Shown here piece after piece: positions 55,689 through 64,000 of a stretch of DNA of 64,000 nt. The number at the start of each line of letters is the position of its first letter. Position 1 is the first letter of the stretch. A model generated the notes under the pieces. That model saw only the letters and a list, made by a program, of their open reading frames with translations. It did no database searches and was not told the origin of the DNA. Source of the DNA: Hygrocybe punicea (Eukaryota; Basidiomycota; Agaricomycetes; Agaricales; Hygrophoraceae); assembly GCA_963556145.1 (NCBI GenBank), contig OY744462.1, positions 4,650,001 to 4,714,000 of the forward strand, written 5' to 3'. The translations under genes and the position numbers were made by a program.

Positions 55689-58600
55689 CAGGTGGTCATC
55701 ACCAGTGGGATGGGTACTGAGATATGGGATGCACTCGTGCCATGGTCGTCCTCGTGTCTGAGGTTCATGATGTGCTTCAAATGGATTTTCATCAACTTCA
55801 TATGTGTGAACAAAAAAATCCAACACATTATAATCTTTAAGAATGTCTCTGCGACATTTATAGTCCGTCACTTGGCTTTTGGGGTAGAAATGTTTGTTGT
55901 CAGCGACGTCCAATGTAAGAACATCTGCAATCAACTGCAATCATCTTTTAATCATGGTCCCTGCCATCTGATTCGTCTTCACACACCTCCATCTCCGTAT
56001 TTTTTTCAACATTTCCCTCCACGCACTCCTGTTGCTCACCGGATCCACATGGTACTCTGTCATAAAAAACAACAGTCTTATCAATACATGTGAATGTAAA
56101 TAAAAATCATATAACCAACACACTGTCAACTTCCGTATCCGATGTTTTGGGACTGAAAACAACCTTCAGTCGCTTGTAAAAATCCTAAACCAAACACTTA
56201 CGTTCTCAATGATGGGAAGGCACTCATCAGATTCGCTACAAACGTTGACCAATAGATGTAGGAATATGTATGTGACCTGTACACATCCCCCCATCCCATC
56301 AAATATGAATCAACCATGGGACTGCCAATCTGCTGTTCATGATTGATGGCGTGCACAAGACGAAACATGAGAAGCCTTTGTTGTGCGTGTAAGTCGACAA
56401 CATAGCTTGGATTCGGATGGGACAGGTGATACACATATGCGTCTGCTAAAACGGCTGAAAGATTGGAATCCCTGTCCTGTTTTTTGGCGGCGTACGTTGT
56501 GACGTAAAAGGTGATGTTTTTAGTGTCGCCCCCGTTGGTCAAAAGTTTCCCATCATTATTGCATCGAACATTGATAAGGATGGCCGGGACCCAACCATTG
56601 ATAAAAGGATAGATTCGTTGTGAACCCCATTGTCCATCAGCATTCACAAATGTTGCTTCTGCCACGCGGAAAGGTGCATGGTGCTTGCATATGAGAACTC
56701 CGTTGTTGTTGTACTTCAGACAACGTCGGAGTTTGCATGTATGGACCTGTTCCATGCATGCCAACCTCAATTCAAATGCTTTCAATTCCGTCCTGTAATG
56801 AGGGCTTGATGGATTTGGAGGTCAACTATAGCTGATCTCTTTTTCCTTCGTGATGTGGTTGATACTCTCCGATGATTCCAGTCCCAGTAAATATGCGCGA
56901 AAATTTGCATCGATATATCGGATCATTTTCTCTTGAAACCCTTCATCGTTGAGAAGGACTGCAGTTTGATCAAAGGACGGTGTATTCTTCAACCAGAGCA
57001 GGAGATGAAGATGTAGGGTTGCACGCCCTTGTGCCTCGACTGCACCAAAATAAGCCGTTACTTCACCCAAGACCCCCATCCTGCTATTGATTTTGTTCTC
57101 CTTAATTCGGATTTGAAAAAGGCATTCCAGGATCGCTCTGATTGTGAAGTGGAAAAACCTTGCTGCCACATAGGGATCCTGAGCGACGTTACATGCCCTC
57201 CGTTCACGATCGGGACCCGCTGATGCGAAGAAATTATCAAGATCTATATCTTCCCCCGCAAAAACTTGCAGCAGCGGATCGTGCAGGTCGGAAGGATTGA
57301 TAGTCATCCAAACTGACGGTGGACCATGGAACAATGACGTTGACCAGATCTGGCTCCGCAGCTGATACCGTGCCTGATCTGTACCCTGAACGCGGGCGAC
57401 CGCGCCATGAACGTGACGATGGATGTTGCGCACGGTAGGATCTGTGATGGGCAGTTTAGCGTCTTCTTCCCTCGCTGCTTGTTTCAAACGCTCAGGCGTC
57501 AAAGCCATCACGCTTGCTGCATCTCATTGAAAGTCGCTCCTTTTTATCTGAACGCAAGCTGTAGAGAGAGCTTGGCGGCGTTGTAAAATACCAAATGAAA
57601 CGAAGCGGAAAGTTTCATGCGTTCGAAACCTCCGATCGTGATATTGCATTGTCCATTGTACATGCTGTCGGAAATCAATTTGTGTCTCCCGGTCCGCTTC
57701 AATCCCACCCGTTCCATAAGGGAAGAGACATGGGAATGTTTTTTCAAAGAAGTTCGGTTTGTCCTTTGTGATCGTTCTCGTCTTCTGTTTATTTGCGGAG
57801 TGTGAGGTCCCGAAATCTGAAACAGGGTCCTGTCCATGGATTACCGCATACCCCCCTTCCTTCCCTTCCTTCCATAGGTTCGCCAGCCCCCACATCATCA
57901 TCTCAGAACTCGTCAATTTGGTAAGGTCACTGTCGACCGACCCAGACACATGCATAGGGATCACTTGGGGTCCTAATTCGTTTTCAATCCTTTCAGGCTG
58001 TTTTTTAACGAATGTGAAAAACAACTCACACCTTCGCTGTCACCCACATTCTGTTTGTCTTCATTCATCACTCCCTCACCGTTATACGCTATTTAACTGG
58101 TTAAATCGCACCTGACATTGTTAAAACCAAAAAAAAATCACCTGCCAGTGGATCATCGTGAGACGGCACATATCCTGCATTCTCTTCATCCAAGACCATG
58201 TCATCTGATGAGTGTCGCACTAACCCGACAACTTCAGCTGGCACATCATCTTCTGGAAGTTGGAAAAGGTTGTCCATGGACAGCTGGACGGTGCCATAAT
58301 ATTTCGGATTATGGACCTTCAACCACCGTAACGCGTCATGTACCACTTGTCGTCGAACCTTGAATGTCGACCGTAACCATGTCGTCGGAACCACAGATGT
58401 TCCAACGAATGTAATAGACAACACACTTGCCAAAATCCGTGGCTTGCGTGGCAAAAAATCACCTTCAATCATTGCACTCGCGCCTTTGATGTCCAAATCA
58501 TACGTGCTCACTGTGCCTCCCATCCCACGTTGTAAACTTCGTTGGTCGACCCCCGAATAAGTTAGATGTGGAAAAAGTTTAAACACGTATACGCGAGGAT

Positions 58601-59537
58601 AGTAGAGCACGATCAACATTTGTTCTGCAAACGTAAGCCTCTTGAGTTCCCATGGCACCTCCCCGATCCAAAGCCCATTCGCAAGAGAGAGAGGAGGAGG
58701 GCGTTGTCATGAATCCTGCAAAGAAACTATGCATGGTTTGCATGCGACCACCCGTGTCGTTGACATCGCATCTCCCATTTCCATGGCCATAGGATCAAGA
58801 AGCCTCCCATGGATGATGTGGTGTGCCAGATGTGCAAGTTTTGGAATTAATCGATGTGAGTTGGGCAGATCCATCAAACTGTAACAATGAAGCTCATCAT
58901 CTTGAACACTGAGTTCTCGTGCACAAATCCCACAGACTCCCATCTCCACAGCGGCATTGGATGTCGCTGAATAGAATTCGCAATAACAATCGTGAGTTTG
59001 ACCTTCTGATGGCAAGTCAAGGAAATGACATGGGTCGACATGTAAAAATGTCCGGTCAATTTTGATTTTTTTCCGCCTAATTTCATAGCTTTCTTCCACT
59101 TTCCATTTTCATTCGAATTCCTTCAACTCCTTAGCTTCCTTCACTCGTGTTTGCTTTGCTGATACCACGGAAAGAAGATGGTTGTGCAATGCCAGTGATC
59201 CGATGGCGATGATTCGATGCACAATATCCTCCCTTTTCCGTTGAGCCTGACCGAACTGAACGGAGCCGCGTGAAAGCACCTTCAACTCCCATACTGTTAG
59301 GTGTCGAATGTCATGTGCAGTGAGCATCCCTGTGTGAACAGTCACTGAGATGTGTAAGACACGATGACGGACAATCAATGTAATGACATACTGTGGCTCG
59401 CCACAAATCTTTTCCAAGTAATGACACATCTCCATCTTCAGCCGTTGATGACTACTCTCTTGAAACCAATCAAAGTTGTGCCGGATTCTATTAATATCGT
59501 CTGCTATAAATTTAAGCCATCCAACGTATAATGACAA
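55689..59537 (-). pseudogene. Helitron RepHel protein, Rep half only
   Basis: Minus strand from 59537. Order: an N-terminal helical part; a zinc-finger-like CGICARELSVQDDELHC with LPNSHRLIPKLAHLAH (58.9 kb); PWELKRLTFAEQMLIVLYYP and RGMGGTVSTYDLDIKGASAM (58.65-58.1 kb, the DUF6570-type region of Helitron proteins); VIPMHVSGSVDSDLTKLTSS and KPNFFEKTFPCLFPYGTGGI (57.9-57.6 kb). The Helitron_like_N region (57.51-56.82 kb) includes WMTINPSDLHDPLLQVFAGE and the HUH motif GRATLHLHLLLWL. The tyrosine block ITFYVTTYAAKKQDRD, with two tyrosines four apart, lies near 56.5 kb. It ends at YLSTHPTGDD, cut by the KDZ element at 55689, so the helicase half is lost. Short introns or frame changes separate the blocks. 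A helicase half of another Helitron lies at 15.0-17.1 kb. Confidence 0.85.
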
Positions 59538-59709
59538 ATGGAATGACGGACACCTGGGATCGCACTCTCAGACGCTATGACCCCGCCCACCACCCCATCC
59601 ACTTCCCTGAGCTCTCAAGAGACGTTGCATGAACAGGAGATGGCCGCTATCTCTCATAATGTCACGTCCGTCTGTTCCCCAAAAAATTCCTTTCATACTC
59701 ACAGACACA
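59538..59709. promoter_or_regulatory. bidirectional promoter region between RepHel and gene C
   Basis: RepHel starts at 59537 on minus and gene C at 59710 (or 59629) on plus, so at most about 170 bp serve both genes. No TATA box is obvious. The inference rests on gene arrangement alone. Confidence 0.4.
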
Positions 59710-60784
59710 ATGAACAGCATTCGGGTACACGGAATTCCGCCTTCCATCACTACCTCCTCTGTCGATGTTCAAGACGACAAGGTTGGCCTGTGGTGCACAG
59801 CTCTTATTGCATCTGGAAAGTATTTAGGCAACCTTGACACAACAAGAAGCCTTCGATGGATGAGAGACGGTCGTACCCTTCGTCTCGTCGCTCATGACCC
59901 TGACCAAAAACATTTGCCTTTAAACCCGATCTTGCCAATGATGGCCGGTGATGCTGGGAGCTCCGTCGAACTCTCCCTCCTCGTCCAAATCACAGAAGAT
60001 GACTTCTGGATGATGCCAGACGGCATGTGGCGTGGCAATGTTGGCGGGGCGAAAAGGTTTGCTGACATCAAACTGACATGCACCGGAGGACCAATCAGTA
60101 CGTCAACACTCAACCAAGATTTCAACACGGCGATCTCCAGCCTCCGAAAGCTCATGACCACCGCCAAAAATCCCGGCTCTATCTCTGAAGGGATCCTTAA
60201 AGAAGGCGAGGGCGGAATGATGAAAATCCGATTTCGACACCAACCTTTTCATGTAAGCACTGCCCACCTTTCAATTTGGCTTCTTCTGTTTCATCAACTT
60301 CCAGAGGGCCCCCCTCCCCTCCAGCGAAGACGTCGAGCCAGAAAACCAAAGTAAGCGTGTCGTTCTCACTGTCATTCATCTCATTTCTGACACTCTCCCA
60401 GATGACCTCACAGACGAAATCAAAATCAGTGACTGGCCTGTAGATAGTGAAGAAGCACAAACCGCACTGGAGGAGATGGATGGCGTTTACAACGTTAAAC
60501 CGCTCCCTGCTTTTAACATGGAAGGCGATCTCATTGGACCACGGGAGTACATCGAAACACTGAGAGGCGCGACCGTCGCCGCCTGTTTCACACTGCAAAA
60601 ATTCTTAGTGAGGGAGAAAGCGCGTCCTAGCCGTGATGTCTTTGTAGCCGACATCGCGGGACTCCGCGTTGTCCTCCCACCGACTCGTAGCGCCCACTCC
60701 TCGCCTCACAAAAAACACCTTTTAAAACGAGACCCCTTTGATGTTATCAGCGACCTGAAGGGTAAAAAGAAACAAAAAATGTAA
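59710..60784 (+). CDS. Helitron-borne protein of unknown function, copy C (intact)
   Basis: I do not recognise a family. Three exons, 59710-60252, 60305-60350 and 60402-60784, with 52- and 51-bp GT...AG introns, give 972 bp and 323 residues with no stop. The start at 59710 (MNSIRVHGIPPSITTSSVDV) is preferred; an in-frame ATG at 59629 would add 27 residues. Conserved blocks shared with copies A and B: ITEDDFWMMPDGMWRGNVGG (about residues 95-115), KRFADIKLTCTGGPISTSTL, DFNTAISSLRKLMTTAKNPG, MKIRFRHQPFH, EIKISDWPVDSEEAQTALEE, PAFNMEGDLIGPREYIETLR, DVFVADIAGLRVVLPP. The C-terminus is Lys-rich (KRDPFDVISDLKGKKKQKM), a possible nuclear signal. No signal peptide or membrane segment. It is divergent from RepHel within a Helitron-type element. 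A DNA-binding or replication-helper role is possible but unproven. Confidence 0.75.
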
Positions 60785-60872
60785 CCAGCCACTCAAGCCC
60801 GTCAGCTTCATTCAATTACCATGTAAACTACAGCTACCCTCCCCCAAAGAGAAACGAAAAAAATTCGTCATC

Positions 60873-61700
60873 ATGTTCTCCCACAGTGACAGCAAAGACC
60901 AGTTTCCATTCCCGACAACTGTCAAAGCCCCTCCCACTCATGTCCTTCCAATGTCGGAACATGCACGCCTACTCTTGAAAATCAATCCCATGTCTCGCAA
61001 AGCCTTCTCATTTACCTTGGTAAAATATCTGATGAATGTGAACATACTCCACCCAACGTTAGTCAATCATCTGCTGCTTTCCCAAACAAACTCACCACAT
61101 GAGGCGCGTTCAACAACACTTCATACGAATCACATTGATCTTCATTCCACCTCAGCGCCCACTGAACCTCGTGGACATGCAAATCTTGCCAATCCACAAA
61201 ACGTACGACGTGAAAAAAAGCTGTGAAGTCAACGGGGCTAGGCATCAGCGGATTGAAAGTCGAAGATTCCTCATTTGACAATGACATCGCTACCCCTATC
61301 TCCAAAGATCACCCGAGTTTTTCAAATAACAATACTAACCTACCCATCTCTTCTTCCTTTTCAGGTTCCGATGAACATCGCAATCCACCCCACTGTAAAC
61401 CCTCATCAAACTGCGTTCACATTTCCTCGGTCACTCAATATTGTCACTCTCTCAATATCGCAAAACCATGACTGTCAACGCGAACGGTCTTCAAACCACC
61501 TTCACACTCCCTCCCTCTCAATATAACGGATCGTTCACAATGCACACCCATCTGTAAACGCTTCACTACGACTCAATCCACTAACTCTCTATTTCAGTTG
61601 AATCACAACGCCGTGGCCTCTCACATCAACATCTGTCCCACGTCACCAACTCACCCGTCACACTCTTGCTCTGAAATTATCGATGTTCCAACAGAAAAGA
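60873..61700 (+). other. possible further coding region, unresolved
   Basis: Open frames exist on both strands (plus 60873-61226 and 61223-61471; minus 61305-61063 with FVDWQDLHVHEVQWALRW). None has a recognisable domain, and splice joins are ambiguous. It lies downstream of gene C and before the Helitron terminus, so it is probably Helitron cargo or 3' non-coding sequence. Confidence 0.35.
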
Positions 61701-61828
61701 AATCTGCCTTTTTAAAATAAATCTTCCCCGCTATCTTTTGTATTTATCCCGACAGTCTTCCCAAAAAAAAAACCCCCCTCCGCTCATACTTCACACCATG
61801 TATATTACTTTATGAAAAGCAAGGTTGC

Positions 61829-61855
61829 GCCACCAAAGGTGGCCCTTTCCTCTAG
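61829..61855 (+). repeat. Helitron 3'-type terminus (hairpin then CTAG)
   Basis: Stem GCCACC (61829-61834), loop AAA, stem GGTGGC (61838-61843), eight bases, then CTAG (61852-61855) and a flanking T. This is the CTRR-T end with a nearby short hairpin known for Helitrons. Confidence 0.7.
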
Positions 61856-61908
61856 TTTCTCAAGTGATTCAAAAAGTTACAAATGTCAAGCTACCTGCAC
61901 AGCTGTAA
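61856..61908 (-). repeat. AT-rich repeat family, copy 3 (fragment)
   Basis: The inverted match of 41734-41788 ('acagctg..gcaggtagcttg' and 'acatttgtaactttttgaat'). It begins exactly at the Helitron terminus, so the Helitron inserted into this repeat. Sequence beyond about 61910 diverges. Confidence 0.82.
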
Positions 61909-62239
61909 ATTAATAAATTAGGTTTCAAGTAAGATTTTGGAATTCAATTTCAATGTAATGACAATAAGCTAGAAACACAAAGTATTTTATTTCACTCACT
62001 CTCCACCTTGGTCTTTTTCAAATGTCCTTCCAGAGCCTCAGTGACAGAATTGCACCCACAATTAAAAGTAACTCACTGTCATCTTGTTCTTCTACCACTG
62101 CTTGTCGTGATCTGTCAACTACAGTCAAAATTAGTACATCTGCATCAATTTGGAGGATTGCAACAAACATGGCCTTTTCCTTGGGTCTTGCGGAGCGCTG
62201 GTTGAATCTAACACAGCTGATGGTTCTCTTTTGACTGGG
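61909..62239. other. no gene recognised
   Basis: AT-rich then mixed sequence. The short plus frames at 62008-62234 look like the antisense of the neighbouring minus-strand gene's 3' end. Confidence 0.4.
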
Positions 62240-63538
62240 TCAGAATTTGTCCCTATGTAGCATATTAAGTTCCACTGCTCTCAGTAGAATTCCATACAGC
62301 TGACCATGAACCATTTTTCTCCGTGCTTGGAGATGCTGAATTGCATCTACTAGCTCTCCTTCAGGTTTGTAAGCTGACAGCCTGTGTTTCAAGTCCAATA
62401 ACAAGAAATGAGCTGAATTCTTACTTTTGAATACGGGTTTTTGGTCCCATACTTCACTCTTGATTGTCACATGCTGATCTGAACACAGTCAAATGAAATA
62501 AATAAAAGGCCATATCAACATTACCTTTAGAGACATGATGTTGTGTTGCCAGTGCAAAATAATCACTTGATGGCTGATATTCACCTGCTATCTTCAATAC
62601 GTCTGAATACAGTCACCCTTGCGATATACTCACTGGATACTTCTTGTTTGACGTTGATTGGTTTATTCTCCTCTCGTTCTGTCTTCAATTTAGCCGATCG
62701 AAGGAACTGAGTAGCAGTATCCTCTGAACAGGACTGTGAGTCTGATTCCAAGAACAGTGATTGCCTACCTTCTTCAAATGGATCCATTTTCTTTACCAAA
62801 GATTTTGGTTCCTTGATAACCGATTGTTCAGATCAGGTTCAGATATCCTGATAGGAGGATTACTCACATGTGGTTTTTCCTCTGGTTTCTCAAGGGGTGG
62901 CGGTGTCAGTGATCTCTTGATGGGTTCTGACATGGCCTTGGTCAGCGGAATCAATGACGGAGGCCTCTGAGCATAGCCTGGCGGAGGATAGGGAACTTGA
63001 ATCGGGAATTGAGGTGGGGGCAGCTCATTTATGGGATACTTTTCGCTCCAGTTATCTAATAAGTCGAATCAGTGTGAATATCAATATAAACAATAGTTTG
63101 ATGTATACGATTTGCGGGGTCTCCATTACTTCTGTAGTTGTATTCAAATATATTAGAAATGGTTGATTCGTGTCCTCGACGAACGTTTGGTTTCAGGAAT
63201 TCGGCCCATTGGTGCGCACCAAGGTAAGGCGCAAGATCGACATTTTCAGGAAGCTGGACGATGACGGCATCCATCTAAAGTTCAAGATGAGTACCCTCTC
63301 CCAAGTTTTGAATGTCGAGACTCACTGTGCTCCTGGTGTATATCACCTTTGCGAGGGTGTCTTGCGCTGGGCGGAGTCCACCTTGCTGTTGACTCATGAA
63401 CCGAACCCAGGCACCGACATTGTTGACAAACCCTTGGCTATTCCTATCGCCACCTTGTCCCCAAGGGTGATCAATGACGATGAATGTTGCGTGGGGGTTG
63501 TCGAGATACGGAGGGCCTTTCTTGCCACCTTTCCCCAT
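62240..63538 (-). CDS. unidentified multi-exon gene, probably host
   Basis: The minus strand starts at 63538 (MGKGGKKGPPYLDNPHATFI), then DHPWGQGGDRNSQGFVNNVG and AQDTLAKVIYTRST. A 51-bp GTGAGT...TTTAG intron (63275-63325) joins to MDAVIVQLPENVDLAPYLGA and HQWAEFLKPNVRRGHEST. A Pro-rich exon follows: NWSEKYPINELPPPQFPIQV and SEPIKRSLTPPPLEKPEEKP, ending at a GTGAGT donor (about 62870). EPKSLVKKMDPFEE comes next, then KLKTEREENKPINVKQEVSS, RVTVFRRIED, and a last block FKSKNSAHFLLLDLKHRLSA with DAIQHLQARRKMVHGQLYGI, ending at 62240. Spliced content is protein-like throughout and several introns have good sites. I do not recognise the family. The downstream exon joins are uncertain. Confidence 0.6.
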
Positions 63539-64000
63539 TGAGCGACTATGATACTAAGAGCATTTGGTGTCAGCAAGGTGTTAGCAGGATGAACATTAGT
63601 GTACCGTGTAAACAATCGGTGCCAGGCTGCGTGAAATAATTTGACTAGGCTGAAGTTGAAAATGAGGGACTGTATAATTATAATATGTCAACTTGAAGAC
63701 ATGTTTGACAGTAACTCACGCAGCAAAGGGCAGGCTCCTGCCAAGCCGCACGGTTCGGGGAAGGGGGAAATAAGAGTAATTTCTTCATTGTGTTAGGACA
63801 ATTCCGAGACTGAGCTACTCCGAATGAAATATTTTCAAAGTCCGTACTCTTACTCGTGAAATGCCGACTTCGTCGGCAGAAACCTTGCTCGCGTGACTTA
63901 GAACCATTTAGAGCGATGGACCAAACTCTGCTTGCAGTGCAACTGAACAACAAACAACAAACAAGGGCACAAATAACTAGTATGAGTGGGATTTCTGCCA
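63539..64000. other. 5' flank, no gene recognised
   Basis: Upstream of the minus-strand gene; its promoter should lie here. A minus frame at 63953-63678 has no recognisable content. The right edge is cut by the window. Confidence 0.4.

Larger units (their letters stand above)
55689..61855. mobile_element. Helitron, truncated on the left
   Basis: Contains the Rep half of RepHel (minus), gene C (plus) and a region of uncertain frames. The right end is a hairpin plus CTAG at 61855, followed by T in an AT-rich repeat whose uninterrupted copy at 41.73-41.79 kb shows A directly before that T: an A^T insertion without target duplication, as known for Helitrons. The other end is not present: the KDZ element meets it at 55688. 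One oddity: RepHel runs away from this CTAG end, whereas in classical Helitrons it usually runs toward it. Confidence 0.65.

Overview
This window comes from a filamentous basidiomycete, most likely an agaricomycete. Genes have many introns of about 45-90 bp with GT...AG ends. The transposase families (KDZ with a CxC cysteine cluster, PIF/Harbinger with a Myb/SANT partner, Helitron, several hAT) match that group. The one clearly intact host gene, UBC9, has eight exons. Nearly everything else is transposable-element (TE) sequence, much of it nested. No tRNA, rRNA or CRISPR was recognised.

Layout. 1-2.3 kb holds three tandem-repeat arrays (about 155-bp G-rich, 113-bp, 27-bp). 2.6-4.6 kb is a decayed zinc-cluster gene. 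4.9-5.5 kb is a Tc1/mariner relic, and 6.09-6.88 kb a MITE with TA duplications. 7.44-10.93 kb is a PIF/Harbinger element with convergent transposase and Myb/SANT genes. 11.2-13.4 kb holds two head-to-head members (A and B) of an unrecognised protein family. 14.4-17.1 kb is an LTR fragment followed by a Helitron helicase.

From 18.0 to 38.0 kb one old hAT transposase gene is broken by successive insertions: an AT-rich insert; a 7.25-kb hAT that contains a 6.0-kb autonomous hAT carrying a captured piece of RPB1 (RNA polymerase II largest subunit); an LTR that contains a hAT that contains another hAT; and a last hAT that contains a 1565-bp solo LTR. Most boundaries are set by 8-bp (hAT) or 5-bp (LTR) target-site duplications that can be read directly.

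38.3-40.6 kb is a small host island: UBC9 (SUMO E2) and a conserved gene with a retropepsin-like C-terminus. 42.4-46.8 kb is a DDE transposase gene split by a second 1565-bp solo LTR, with an Ulp1-like protease fragment beside it. 46.8-55.7 kb is a near-complete KDZ transposon with long inverted repeats built from 53-bp tandem units and two divergent genes. 55.7-61.86 kb is the Rep half of a Helitron plus an intact third member (C) of the unrecognised family, ending at a hairpin-CTAG terminus inserted between A and T. 62.2-63.5 kb is an unidentified multi-exon gene.

The points most worth following up are the A/B/C family, the RPB1 capture, a palindrome found in every non-autonomous hAT here, and the KDZ element that lacks a target-site duplication and has unrelated flanks. 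Exon joins were read by eye; family names rest on recognised motifs, not on searches.
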